Positions 1 through 7,278 of a DNA stretch of 64,000 nucleotides are shown piece after piece. Numbering within the stretch: the stretch's first letter is position 1; the number at the start of each line of letters is the position of its first letter. The DNA lies in contig NZ_JODM01000012.1 of the NCBI RefSeq assembly GCF_000717995.1, forward strand, positions 62,001 through 126,000, read 5' to 3'. A program made the position numbers and the translations under genes. The notes below the pieces were generated by a model that saw nothing but the letters and a program-made list of their open reading frames with translations, did no database searches and had not been told where the DNA came from. This DNA comes from Streptomyces violaceorubidus. Its GTDB lineage: Bacteria; Actinomycetota; Actinomycetes; Streptomycetales; Streptomycetaceae.

Positions 1-93
1 GGCGGGAGGCGGTCGTTCCCCTGTGCCCCGTTTTCTCATCTTTCTCATACTTCTCGGCGCGCGTTCATGAAGCCCGCGCCCTGAGCCCGGACC

Positions 94-564
94 TCATCGC
101 GCAAGGTGCAGGACGACCTCGTCGATCTCCTCGCCGCGGGCCGTCGCGAACCCCCGCGCCCGCGCGCTGGTCACGAAACCGCACTTCTCCAGCACCCGGC
201 GCGAGCCCGCGTTGTCGGCCGCCGCGCGCGCGTACAGCGGGCGGTCGGGCACCTCGGCGAGCAGGGCACGCAGCGCGGCGGTGGCCACGCCCCGCCCCCA
301 GTACGCCCGGTCCACCCAGTACGTCACCTCGCGCTCGCCCGGCTCCCCGTACACCGCCGTGCTGCCGATGACGTCGCCGTCGCCGAGGATGGTCCGCACC
401 ACGTCGCGGGAGGCGCGGATCCTTCTCCAGTGCGCCGAGAACGCCTCCCAGTCGGCGGGGTCCTTCGCCGTGAAGGCCGCCATCCGCAGGGCTTCGGGAT
501 CGTTCATCTGCCGGAAGAAGACGGGCAGATCGCTGTCGTGTACCTCGCGCAGTGCGATGTGCAT
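94..564 (-). CDS. GNAT family N-acetyltransferase
   Basis: A 156-residue protein with a complete GNAT fold. The acetyl-CoA loop is seen as YWGRGVATAALRAL at about residues 88-101, matching the family Q/R-x-x-G-x-G/A motif, followed by the late strand region ending in VLEKCGFV. GNAT enzymes of this size (RimJ/RimL-like) move acetyl from acetyl-CoA to an amine; the substrate cannot be told from sequence. The ATG is 3 nt beyond the stop of the upstream IclR gene, so the two are probably co-transcribed from the same promoter. The 93 nt between the window edge and its stop codon show no gene. Confidence 0.9.
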   Translation of the reverse strand: MHIALREVHDSDLPVFFRQMNDPEALRMAAFTAKDPADWEAFSAHWRRIRASRDVVRTILGDGDVIGSTAVYGEPGEREVTYWVDRAYWGRGVATAALRALLAEVPDRPLYARAAADNAGSRRVLEKCGFVTSARARGFATARGEEIDEVVLHLAR

Positions 565-567
565 GGA

Positions 568-1341
568 TCAGAGCCTACGCGTGGCCAGCGTCAGCCGGTC
601 CCGCGCGTCGAAGAGGGCGTCCTTCACCATCTGTTCGTGCGCGGGCGTCAGCCGCGCCACCGGCACCGAGCAGCTGATCGCGTCCCGCGCGGGGGTGCGG
701 TAGGGGACCGCCACGCCGAAGCAGCGCAGCCCCAGCGTGTTCTCCTCGCGGTCCACGGCGTAGCCCTGCTCCCGCACCAGGTGCAGCTCCTCGATGAGCT
801 TCTCCCGGTCGGTGATGGTGTGTTCGGTCAGCGCGGGGAGCGTCTCCGGCAGCATCTTGCGGACCTGCTCGTCGCTGTACGTGCTCAGCAGCGCCTTGCC
901 CAGCGAGGTCGAGTGCGCGGGCAGCCGGCGGCCGACCCGGGTGAACGGCCGCAGGTAGTGCTGGGACTGGCGGGTGGCCAGGTAGACCACGTTCGTGCCG
1001 TCCAGGCGCGCGAGGTGGATGGTCTCCGTCGTGTCGTCGGAGAGCCGGTCCAGCGTCGGCCGGGCCGCCGCGACCACCTCGTCGCCGTCGATGTACGAGG
1101 TGCCGACGAGCAGCGCCCGCACCCCGATGCCGTACCGCGTGCCCGTGGCGTCCGTCTCCACCCAGCCCAGCTCCACCAGCGTGCGCAGCAGCATGTACAG
1201 ACTGGACTTGGGATAACCGACGGCCTCCTGGACCGACGCGAGGGAGTGCATTCCGGGGCGCCCGGCGAAGTACTCGAGCAGCTCAACCGTCCGCACCGCG
1301 GACTTGACCTGCGCTCCGCCCCCCGTCTCGACAGCCGACAT
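568..1341 (-). CDS. IclR family transcriptional regulator
   Basis: A 257-residue regulator. The N-terminal winged HTH (about residues 10-70) has the recognition region GYPKSSLYMLLRTLVELGW. The C-terminal effector domain (about 80-255) contains the usual IclR landmarks: a GTR-x-G segment, the HSTSLGKALLS loop and a final CSVPVAR-containing segment. The frame continues upstream, but ATG 1341 gives the normal family length and the expected N-terminus, so longer starts were not used. It faces a sugar-acid type aldehyde dehydrogenase across a 121-nt gap and probably represses that gene or activates it with a sugar-acid derived effector; this is inferred from position. Confidence 0.92.
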   Translation of the reverse strand: MSAVETGGGAQVKSAVRTVELLEYFAGRPGMHSLASVQEAVGYPKSSLYMLLRTLVELGWVETDATGTRYGIGVRALLVGTSYIDGDEVVAAARPTLDRLSDDTTETIHLARLDGTNVVYLATRQSQHYLRPFTRVGRRLPAHSTSLGKALLSTYSDEQVRKMLPETLPALTEHTITDREKLIEELHLVREQGYAVDREENTLGLRCFGVAVPYRTPARDAISCSVPVARLTPAHEQMVKDALFDARDRLTLATRRL

Positions 1342-1462
1342 CGCCCTTGACCCCTTCGTTCGACGAGAAGCTGAAGATATAGTCTCGACAGCATATTCAT
1401 CAGTAGAGACAGCGTTCAGTATATCGAACGACATCTGTGCAGAGCACGTGGAGGGACCCGCG
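1342..1462. promoter_or_regulatory. Divergent IclR / aldehyde dehydrogenase control region
   Basis: This gap is clearly less GC-rich than its neighbours. GATATA (from 1376) and TATATC (to 1424) form the outer ends of a spaced inverted repeat. The 11-mer GTCTCGACAGC at 1382-1392 also occurs at 1325-1335 inside the IclR gene, and a related GTAGAGACAGC follows it. Such repeats are plausible IclR operator elements for autoregulation and for control of the divergent dehydrogenase. No single clean palindrome stands out, so the exact operator is unresolved. Confidence 0.45.
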
Positions 1463-2992
1463 GTGGCAGCAGCACCAGTCTGGAGTGTCGACCCCCGTAC
1501 CGGGAAGCAGCGTGAACAGGTCGCCGTGGAAGCCACGGCCCAGGAGGTGGACGCCGCCGTCCGCGCCGCGCACGCCGCCCGGGAGGCCCTCGCCGACCGC
1601 ACCGTCCGCGCGGCCTTCCTGCGCAGCGCCGCCGACGAGCTGACGGCGGCCGAGAGCACCCTCGTCGAGGTCGCCGACGCGGAGACCGCGCTCGGCCCGG
1701 TCCGGCTCACCGGCGAACTCGCCCGCACCTGCTACCAGCTGCGGGCCTTCGCCGACATCGTCGACGAGGGCGAGTACCTCGGCGTGGTCGTCAACCACCC
1801 CGACGACACCGCCACCCCGCCCATCCCGGACCTGCGCCGCTACAAGGTGCCGCTCGGCGTCGTCGCCGTCTACTCGGCCTCCAACTTCCCCTTCGCCTTC
1901 TCCGTCCCCGGCGGCGACACCGCCAGCGCCCTCGCGGCCGGCTGCCCGGTCGTCGTCAAGGCCCACCCCGACCACCCGGCCCTGTCCGAGCTGGTCGCCA
2001 AGGTGCTGCGTCGGGCCGCCGCCCGGCACGGCATCCCGGACGGCGTCCTCGGCCTGGTGCACGGCTTCGAGGCGGGCGTCGAGCTGATCAAGCACCCGCT
2101 GGTCGCCGCGGCCGGCTTCACCGGGTCGGTGCGCGGCGGTCGCGCGCTGTTCGACGCGGCGGCGGCGCGTGCGGTGCCGATCCCGTTCCACGGCGAGCTG
2201 GGCTCGCTCAACCCGGTCGTCGTCACTCAGGCGGCGGCCACCGAGCGGGCGGAGGCGATCGGCGCGGGGCTGGCCGGTTCGATGACGCTGGGCGTCGGCC
2301 AGTTCTGCGTGAAGCCCGGTCTGGTGCTCGTCCCGGCCGGTGCCGCCGGTGACGGTCTGGTCAAGTCCCTCACCGACGCGGTCAGCGCCACCGACGCCGG
2401 TGTGCTCCTCGACCACCGCATGCGGGACAACTTCGTCGCGGGCGTCGCCGAGCGCGCCGCGCTGCCCGACGTGGACTCCCCGGTGACGCCGGGCGCGGGC
2501 GGCGAGCACACCGTCAGCCCCGGCTTCCTCACGGTGCCGGCCGCGCGGCTGGCGGCGGAGGGCGAGCACGACCTGCTCCTGGAGGAGTGCTTCGGGCCGG
2601 TCACCGTGGTGGCCCGCTACGAGGACGAGGGCGAGGTGCGGGGCGTGCTGTCCCGGCTGCCGGGGAACCTCACGGCGACCGTGCAGCTCTCCGCCGAGGA
2701 GGTGGCCGGGGAGGGCGCCGGGGCGGCACTCCTCGCGGAGGTGACGCCGCTGGCGGGGCGGGTGCTGGTCAACGGCTGGCCCACGGGGGTCGCGGTGGCC
2801 GCGGCTCAGCAGCACGGCGGTCCGTACCCGGCGACCACTTCGACGTCCACGTCGGTGGGCGGGACGGCCATCGAGCGGTGGCTGCGACCGGTGGCCTACC
2901 AGGGGGTGCCGGAGGCGCTGCTGCCGGTGGAGCTCCGGGACGACAATCCGCTGGGGCTGCCCCGGCGGTTCAACGGGGTGCTCGAGCGGTAG
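1463..2992 (+). CDS. Aldehyde dehydrogenase (NADP+), 2,5-dioxovalerate / alpha-ketoglutarate semialdehyde type
   Basis: A 509-residue aldehyde dehydrogenase. The cofactor-binding segment has VYSASNFPFAFSVPGGDTAS and VVVKAHPDHP. The general-base glutamate lies in FHGELGSLNP and the catalytic cysteine in VGQFCVKPG. The SASNFPFAFS and ELGSLNP wording is typical of the dioxovalerate/KGSADH branch, which oxidises alpha-ketoglutarate semialdehyde to 2-oxoglutarate in glucarate, arabinose or hydroxyproline catabolism. GTG 1463 is chosen because GGAGGGA lies just upstream; an in-frame GTG at 1448 is possible. No sugar-acid dehydratase is next to it, so the pathway is not fixed by context. Confidence 0.88.
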   Translation: MAAAPVWSVDPRTGKQREQVAVEATAQEVDAAVRAAHAAREALADRTVRAAFLRSAADELTAAESTLVEVADAETALGPVRLTGELARTCYQLRAFADIVDEGEYLGVVVNHPDDTATPPIPDLRRYKVPLGVVAVYSASNFPFAFSVPGGDTASALAAGCPVVVKAHPDHPALSELVAKVLRRAAARHGIPDGVLGLVHGFEAGVELIKHPLVAAAGFTGSVRGGRALFDAAAARAVPIPFHGELGSLNPVVVTQAAATERAEAIGAGLAGSMTLGVGQFCVKPGLVLVPAGAAGDGLVKSLTDAVSATDAGVLLDHRMRDNFVAGVAERAALPDVDSPVTPGAGGEHTVSPGFLTVPAARLAAEGEHDLLLEECFGPVTVVARYEDEGEVRGVLSRLPGNLTATVQLSAEEVAGEGAGAALLAEVTPLAGRVLVNGWPTGVAVAAAQQHGGPYPATTSTSTSVGGTAIERWLRPVAYQGVPEALLPVELRDDNPLGLPRRFNGVLER

Positions 2993-3109
2993 CTTCGCGG
3001 TTGCGCCGCAGGGGGGGGCGGTTGCGCGGCGGGTGCGGCGCCGCCGTGGCGTGTCGCGCAGTTCCCCGCGCCCCCTGGGTCCGTACTTCGGGCCTGCGAT
3101 GATCAGGCC

Positions 3110-3718
3110 ATGAGCCTTGAACTTGCCGAACTGCCGTTTCCCCTCCGTCCCTACGGGCCCGACGGGCACTGGTCCTACGCCGACGGTGTACTCACCGGTG
3201 TCGCCGGGCCCCGGCAGGACCGGTTCGTGCCGCCGACCGGGGAATCGCTGGAGTCCGTGTCCGACGCGCCGCGGCTGCTGGGGGCGCCCGAGGGGGACTT
3301 CCAGCTGATCGCGCGGGTGTCGGTCGGATTCCGGGGTGCCTTCGACGCCGGGGTGCTCTACGTGCACGTGGGGGAGCGGGCCTGGGCCAAGCTGTGCCTG
3401 GAGTACTCCCCGGATTTGCCCACCGTCTGCACGGTGGTCACCCGGGGGCACTCCGACGACTGCAACTCCTTCACCGTGGCGGGCGACTCCGTCTGGTTCC
3501 GGGTCAGCCGGAGCGGACGGGCCTTCGCCTTCCACGCCTCCCTCGACGGGGAGCACTGGACCTTCGTACGGCTCTTCACGCTGGGTGACGAGCGGGAGAC
3601 GGGCGCGGCCCTGGTCGGCTTCCTGGCGCAGGCGCCCACCGGGGAGGGCTGCACGGTGACGTACGACCACCTGGAGTTCCGGCCGCACTGGCCCGGGGAC
3701 CTGCGGGACGGCAGCTGA
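3110..3718 (+). CDS. DUF1349 domain-containing protein
   Basis: A soluble 202-residue protein without signal peptide or membrane segment. It resembles the DUF1349 family, which has a concanavalin/laminin-like beta-sandwich: many short beta-prone segments, a conserved GVLYVHVGERAWAKLCLE stretch near residues 85-102, and SFTVAGDSVWFRVSR further on. Some relatives are annotated as regulation-of-enolase proteins, but no biochemical role is established. It stands alone, 117 nt after the dehydrogenase and before the FrnE-like gene; an operon with either is not demonstrated. Confidence 0.8.
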   Translation: MSLELAELPFPLRPYGPDGHWSYADGVLTGVAGPRQDRFVPPTGESLESVSDAPRLLGAPEGDFQLIARVSVGFRGAFDAGVLYVHVGERAWAKLCLEYSPDLPTVCTVVTRGHSDDCNSFTVAGDSVWFRVSRSGRAFAFHASLDGEHWTFVRLFTLGDERETGAALVGFLAQAPTGEGCTVTYDHLEFRPHWPGDLRDGS

Positions 3719-3805
3719 CGGGGGGAATGGGACCCGCTGCTTGAACGTTCACGTACGAGGCGGGGAAGGCCTCCGCCGCCGTACGACCTGGAGAAGAGCC
3801 GAGAC

Positions 3806-4519
3806 ATGCGCGTCGAGATCTGGAGCGACATCGCCTGCCCCTGGTGCTACGTGGGCAAGGCCCGCTTCGAGAAGGCGCTCGCGGCCTTCCCGCACCGGGA
3901 CGGGGTCGAGGTGGTCCACCGTTCCTTCGAGCTGGACCCCGGGCGGGCCAAGGACGACGTACAGCCCGTGCTGACGATGCTCACCGCGAAGTACGGCATG
4001 AGCGAGGCGCAGGCGCGGGCCGGTGAGGACAACCTCGGTGCGCAGGCCGCCGCCGAGGGCCTGGACTACCGCACCCGGGACCGCGACCACGGCAGCACCT
4101 TCGACATGCACCGCCTGCTGCACCTCGCAAAGGAGCGGGGCCGGCACGAGGCGCTCCTGGACGCCTTCTACCGGGGCAACTTCGCGGAGGAGCGCTCCGT
4201 GTTCAACGACGACGAGCGCCTCGTGGAGCTGGCCGTCGCCGCCGGGCTCGACGCGGACGAGGTCCGCGCGGTGCTCGCCGACCCGGCCGCCTACGCCGAC
4301 GAGGTGCGCGCCGACGAGCGCGAGGCCGCCCGGTTCGGGGCCACCGGGGTGCCGTTCTTCGTGCTGGACCGCAAATACGGCGTCTCCGGCGCCCAGCCCG
4401 CCGAGGTCTTCGCGCAGGCGCTGACCCAGGCGTGGGGCGAGCGCACGCCGCTGAAGCTGATCGACGACGGCGGCGCTCAGGCCTGCGGTCCGGACGGGTG
4501 CGCGGTGCCCCAGGAGTGA
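3806..4519 (+). CDS. DsbA family oxidoreductase, FrnE-like
   Basis: A 237-residue thioredoxin-fold protein. The redox motif CPWC sits near the N-terminus in SDIACPWCYVGKARFEKA, followed by the alpha-helical DsbA insertion and a cis-proline strand (ATGVPFFVLD). Without a signal peptide it should act in the cytoplasm, as FrnE-type polyketide-cluster and stress-related relatives do. The C-terminus carries an extra CGPDGC cysteine pair, also seen in other FrnE proteins, which could be a second redox site or a metal site. ATG 3806 follows a GGAGA ribosome binding site. Confidence 0.9.
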   Translation: MRVEIWSDIACPWCYVGKARFEKALAAFPHRDGVEVVHRSFELDPGRAKDDVQPVLTMLTAKYGMSEAQARAGEDNLGAQAAAEGLDYRTRDRDHGSTFDMHRLLHLAKERGRHEALLDAFYRGNFAEERSVFNDDERLVELAVAAGLDADEVRAVLADPAAYADEVRADEREAARFGATGVPFFVLDRKYGVSGAQPAEVFAQALTQAWGERTPLKLIDDGGAQACGPDGCAVPQE

Positions 4520-4637
4520 CCGGGCGGTGACCGGGCGGCCGAAGGCCCAGGTCAGGAGCCGTGCATAAGCGATGCTTGGAGAAACCGCGTAGAAATACGC
4601 GATGGACGGGGAGGTCCGGGGGTCGCACAGTGGTGCC

Positions 4638-5696
4638 ATGGAGAGCTTCGAGAATCTCGTCCGTACCGAGTTCGCCCCGAAGACCACGTACCTGAACACC
4701 GCCAGCACCGGCCTGCTGCCCGCCCGCACCCTCGTGGCCCTGCGGGAGGCGGCGGCCGCCGCGGCGGAAGGCCGGCAGCTGGACATGTTCGCCGACGTCG
4801 AGGCGTCCCGGGCCGTGTACGCCCGCCTCGTGGGGGTGCCCGCCACCCGGGTCGCCACCGGCGCGTCCGTCGCCACCTTCAGCGGACTGGTCGCCGCGTC
4901 GCTGCCACCGGGGGCCGAAGTCCTCACCGCTCAGGCCGACTTCAGCTCCCTGGTGAACCCGCTGTACACGCGCGGCGACCTGAAGGTGCGCAGCGTGCCG
5001 CTGGAGCGGCTGGCCGAGTCGGTGGGGCCGGAGACCGCGCTCGTCGCGGTCAGTTCCGTGCAGTCCGCCGACGGGCGGCTCGCCGACCTCGCCGCGCTCA
5101 GGGACGCCGCCCGGGCGCACGGGGCGCGGACGCTGATCGACACCTCGCAGGCGGGCGGCTGGCTGCCGACGGCCGCGGACGACTTCGACTACGTGGCCGC
5201 CGTCGGCTACAAGTGGGTCCTGTGCCCGCGCGGCGTCGCCTTCCTCGTGGTGCCGGAGGACCTGGGGGCGGCGGCCGGGCTGAGGCCGCTGTTCGCCGGG
5301 TGGGCGTCCGGCGAGCACCCCTGGGACAGCTGCTACGGCCCCGTCGAGGAACTCGCGCACTCCGCCCGGCGGTTCGACGAGAGCCCCGCCCTGTTCTCGT
5401 ACACCGGTGCCCGGCACTCCCTGGCCCTCATCGAGGAACTGGGCGTCGACGCCGTGCACGCCCACGACACCGCCCTCGCCGACCGGTTCCGCGCGGGGGT
5501 GCGCTCGCTGGGCCACGAGCCGGTGCCCGCGCCGGGCTCGGCGATCGTGTCCGTGCCGGGGCTGGGGCACCGCGAGGGCGAACTCGGCCGGGCGGGCGTG
5601 CAGGTCTCCGACCGGGCGGGCAACCTGCGGGCCGCCTTCCACGTGTACAACACCGAAGCCGACGTGGACCGGCTGCTGGACGTGCTGGCGGGCTGA
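4638..5696 (+). CDS. Class V aminotransferase / cysteine desulfurase-like PLP enzyme
   Basis: A 352-residue fold-type I PLP enzyme. The N-terminal YLNTASTGLLP segment, the aspartate-containing LIDTSQAGGWLP strand and the PLP lysine in AAVGYKWVLCPRG are visible, as in CsdA/SufS/kynureninase-like proteins. The mobile active-site cysteine loop of true SufS desulfurases is not obvious, so the reaction may be a lyase or transaminase rather than sulfur transfer. ATG 4638 fits the family N-terminus better than the in-frame start at 4602. A strong hairpin lies just after its stop. Confidence 0.82.
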   Translation: MESFENLVRTEFAPKTTYLNTASTGLLPARTLVALREAAAAAAEGRQLDMFADVEASRAVYARLVGVPATRVATGASVATFSGLVAASLPPGAEVLTAQADFSSLVNPLYTRGDLKVRSVPLERLAESVGPETALVAVSSVQSADGRLADLAALRDAARAHGARTLIDTSQAGGWLPTAADDFDYVAAVGYKWVLCPRGVAFLVVPEDLGAAAGLRPLFAGWASGEHPWDSCYGPVEELAHSARRFDESPALFSYTGARHSLALIEELGVDAVHAHDTALADRFRAGVRSLGHEPVPAPGSAIVSVPGLGHREGELGRAGVQVSDRAGNLRAAFHVYNTEADVDRLLDVLAG

Positions 5697-5720
5697 GCCG
5701 GAGCCCACCCCGGGACAGCA

Positions 5721-5764
5721 TCGGGCAGGGGCCTCCCGTCCCACACGAAGAAGCCCCTGCCCGA
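5721..5764. terminator. Bidirectional hairpin terminator
   Basis: A perfect 12-bp stem: the arm TCGGGCAGGGGC at 5721-5732 pairs with GCCCCTGCCCGA at 5753-5764 across a 20-nt loop. It starts 24 nt after the stop of the aminotransferase-like gene and lies beyond the end of ectD, so it can end transcription from both convergent units. No T-tract follows, as is common in Streptomyces. Confidence 0.75.
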
Positions 5765-5777
5765 GATCGGATACGGG

Positions 5778-5813
5778 TCACCTCACCGGCGTGAAGTCCC
5801 GTGCACCGATGCT
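5778..5813 (-). repeat. Second, partial copy of the ectD 3' end
   Basis: Read on the minus strand this stretch encodes S-IGARDFTPVR-stop. The last ten residues and the stop are identical to the end of EctD at 5857-5889. The DNA matches at 28 of 33 positions and all five differences are synonymous. The copy is not in frame with ectD, and a hairpin separates them. No upstream part of a second ectD is visible, so this looks like the tail of a lost or recombined paralogue. Confidence 0.8.
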
Positions 5814-5819
5814 GCGATC

Positions 5820-5839
5820 TCCGGGGGACAACCCCCGGA
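5820..5839. terminator. Hairpin directly after ectD
   Basis: The arms TCCGGGGG and CCCCCGGA form a perfect 8-bp stem around a 4-nt loop, 17 nt past the ectD stop codon. It is the most likely first terminator of the ectABCD transcript. Confidence 0.7.
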
Positions 5840-5856
5840 CCCCCGGCCGGCCCGGC

Positions 5857-6756
5857 TCACCGTACGGGCGTGAAATCCCGTGCCCCGATGAACTCCGGCC
5901 GCCTGATCGGTGCCGCGAACGGTTCGACCGCCGTGTTCTCCACGCTGTTGAACACGATGAACACGTTGCTGCGCGGGAACGGCGTGATGTTGTCGCCCGA
6001 ACCGTGCATGCAGTTGCAGTCGAACCAGGTCGCCGAACCCGCCTTGCCGGTGAACAGCTTGATGCCGTACTCGGAGGCCATCCTCGTCAGCGCCTCGTCG
6101 GACGGCGTCCCCGCGTCCTGCATCTGCAGGGACTTCTTGTAGTTGTCCTTCGGTGTGGCCCCCGCGCACCCGAGGAACGTCTTGTGCGACCCCGGCATGA
6201 TCATCAGGCCGCCGTTGGTGTCGTAGTTCTCGGTGAGCGCGATCGAGACCGAGATCGTGCGCATGTTGGGCAGGCCGTCCTCGGCGTGCCAGGTCTCGAA
6301 GTCCGAGTGCCAGTAGAAGCCGCTGGCCCCGAAGCCCGGCTTGACGTTGATCCGCGACTGGTGGACGTAGACGTCCGAACCGAGGATCTGCCGCGCCCGC
6401 CCGACCACGCGCTCGTCGCGCACCAGCTTGGCGAAGACCTCACTGATCCTGTGCACCTCGAAGACCGAGCGGATCTCCTTGGACTGCGGCTCCACGATCG
6501 AGCGCTCGTCCGCGCGGATGGCCGGGTCGGTGGTGAGCCGCTCCAGCTCCCGCTGGTACTCGGCCACCTCGTCCGGCGCGATCAGCTGGTCGACGGCGAG
6601 GAAGCCGTCACGCTCCAGCGCCTGGAGGTCGCCCGCCGGGACGGGACCGGGCGTGTCCGGGGAGCCCCACACGACCGGGTCCTGCCGAGGGGTCGCCACC
6701 TCGGTGGCGCCGCGGGTGGGATAGAGATCGGTGATGTTCGTGGTCGTGATGGTCAC
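5857..6756 (-). CDS. ectD: Ectoine 5-hydroxylase
   Basis: A 299-residue PhyH-family non-heme Fe(II)/2-oxoglutarate dioxygenase that converts ectoine to 5-hydroxyectoine. The signature WHSDFETWHAEDG gives the first iron-binding His and Asp, and the later MHGSGDNITPFPRSN supplies the second His plus the 2-oxoglutarate-binding Arg. Length and sequence are typical of EctD. It is the last gene of ectABCD, starting 6 nt after the ectC stop, so translation is probably coupled to ectC. Its 3' end exists a second time downstream. Confidence 0.97.
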   Translation of the reverse strand: MTITTTNITDLYPTRGATEVATPRQDPVVWGSPDTPGPVPAGDLQALERDGFLAVDQLIAPDEVAEYQRELERLTTDPAIRADERSIVEPQSKEIRSVFEVHRISEVFAKLVRDERVVGRARQILGSDVYVHQSRINVKPGFGASGFYWHSDFETWHAEDGLPNMRTISVSIALTENYDTNGGLMIMPGSHKTFLGCAGATPKDNYKKSLQMQDAGTPSDEALTRMASEYGIKLFTGKAGSATWFDCNCMHGSGDNITPFPRSNVFIVFNSVENTAVEPFAAPIRRPEFIGARDFTPVR

Positions 6757-6762
6757 GGTGAC

Positions 6763-7161
6763 TCACACCTCCTCGGTGAGCAGCGGGTAGACGCCGTTCT
6801 CGTCGTGATCCTCCCGTCCGGTCACGGGCGGGTTGAAGACGCAGATGCAGTGGAAGTCCTCCTTGACCTTGAGCGTGTGCCGCTCGTGGCCGTTGAGGAG
6901 GTACATCGTGCCCGGCGTGATGTGGTACGTCTTCCCCGTCTCGCGGTCGGTCAACTCGGCGTCGCCCTTGGTGCAGACGACGGCCTCGATGTGGTTGGCG
7001 TACCACATCGACGTCTCCGTGCCCGCGTACAGGATCGTCTCGTGCAGGGAGAAGCCGACCTTCTCCTTGGCGAGGACGATCCGGGTGCTTTCCCAGGTGC
7101 CGGACGCGCTCTTCACGTGCCGGTCGGTGCCTTCGAACTCCTTGAACGAACGGACGATCAC
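6763..7161 (-). CDS. ectC: L-ectoine synthase
   Basis: A 132-residue cupin that cyclises N-gamma-acetyl-L-2,4-diaminobutyrate to ectoine. The family core is seen as the N-terminal [12 protein letters not shown], the metal/substrate region [20 protein letters not shown] with the following HIEAVVC, and [14 protein letters not shown]. Length is normal for EctC. It follows ectB after a 117-nt spacer that contains two strong hairpins and lies 6 nt before ectD. Confidence 0.97.
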   Translation of the reverse strand: MIVRSFKEFEGTDRHVKSASGTWESTRIVLAKEKVGFSLHETILYAGTETSMWYANHIEAVVCTKGDAELTDRETGKTYHITPGTMYLLNGHERHTLKVKEDFHCICVFNPPVTGREDHDENGVYPLLTEEV

Positions 7162-7202
7162 GGTGTTGCGATGCCTCCTAGGTGAAGGATGTGCAGGGGT
7201 CC

Positions 7203-7237
7203 CCGGCGTCCTCGGCCGCGCGGGCCGAGGACGCCGG
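7203..7237 (-). promoter_or_regulatory. 15-bp stem-loop in the ectB-ectC spacer
   Basis: A perfect 15-bp inverted repeat with arms at 7203-7217 (CCGGCGTCCTCGGCC) and 7223-7237 and a 5-nt loop. It is the second of two tandem hairpins that the ectABCD transcript must pass between ectB and ectC. It could act as an internal partial terminator or as a 3' stabiliser of an ectAB mRNA. Confidence 0.7.
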
Positions 7238-7253
7238 CAGTCATGGTGGTGGT

Positions 7254-7276
7254 GTCCGACGGTCGCGCCGTCGGAC
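7254..7276 (-). promoter_or_regulatory. 9-bp stem-loop immediately after ectB
   Basis: The arms GTCCGACGG (7254-7262) and CCGTCGGAC (7268-7276) pair perfectly around TCGCG. It begins only 2 nt after the ectB stop codon and precedes the larger 7203-7237 hairpin. Confidence 0.7.
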
Positions 7277-7278
7277 GC

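Noticed and set aside
1..93. Partial gene at the left window edge
   Set aside because: No frame continues a recognisable protein into the window on either strand; I see nothing to annotate there.
1400..3688. A 762-codon open frame antisense to the aldehyde dehydrogenase and DUF1349 genes
   Set aside because: High-GC DNA gives long open antisense frames. This one has no family features and an Arg/Pro/Gly-rich composition typical of shadow frames.
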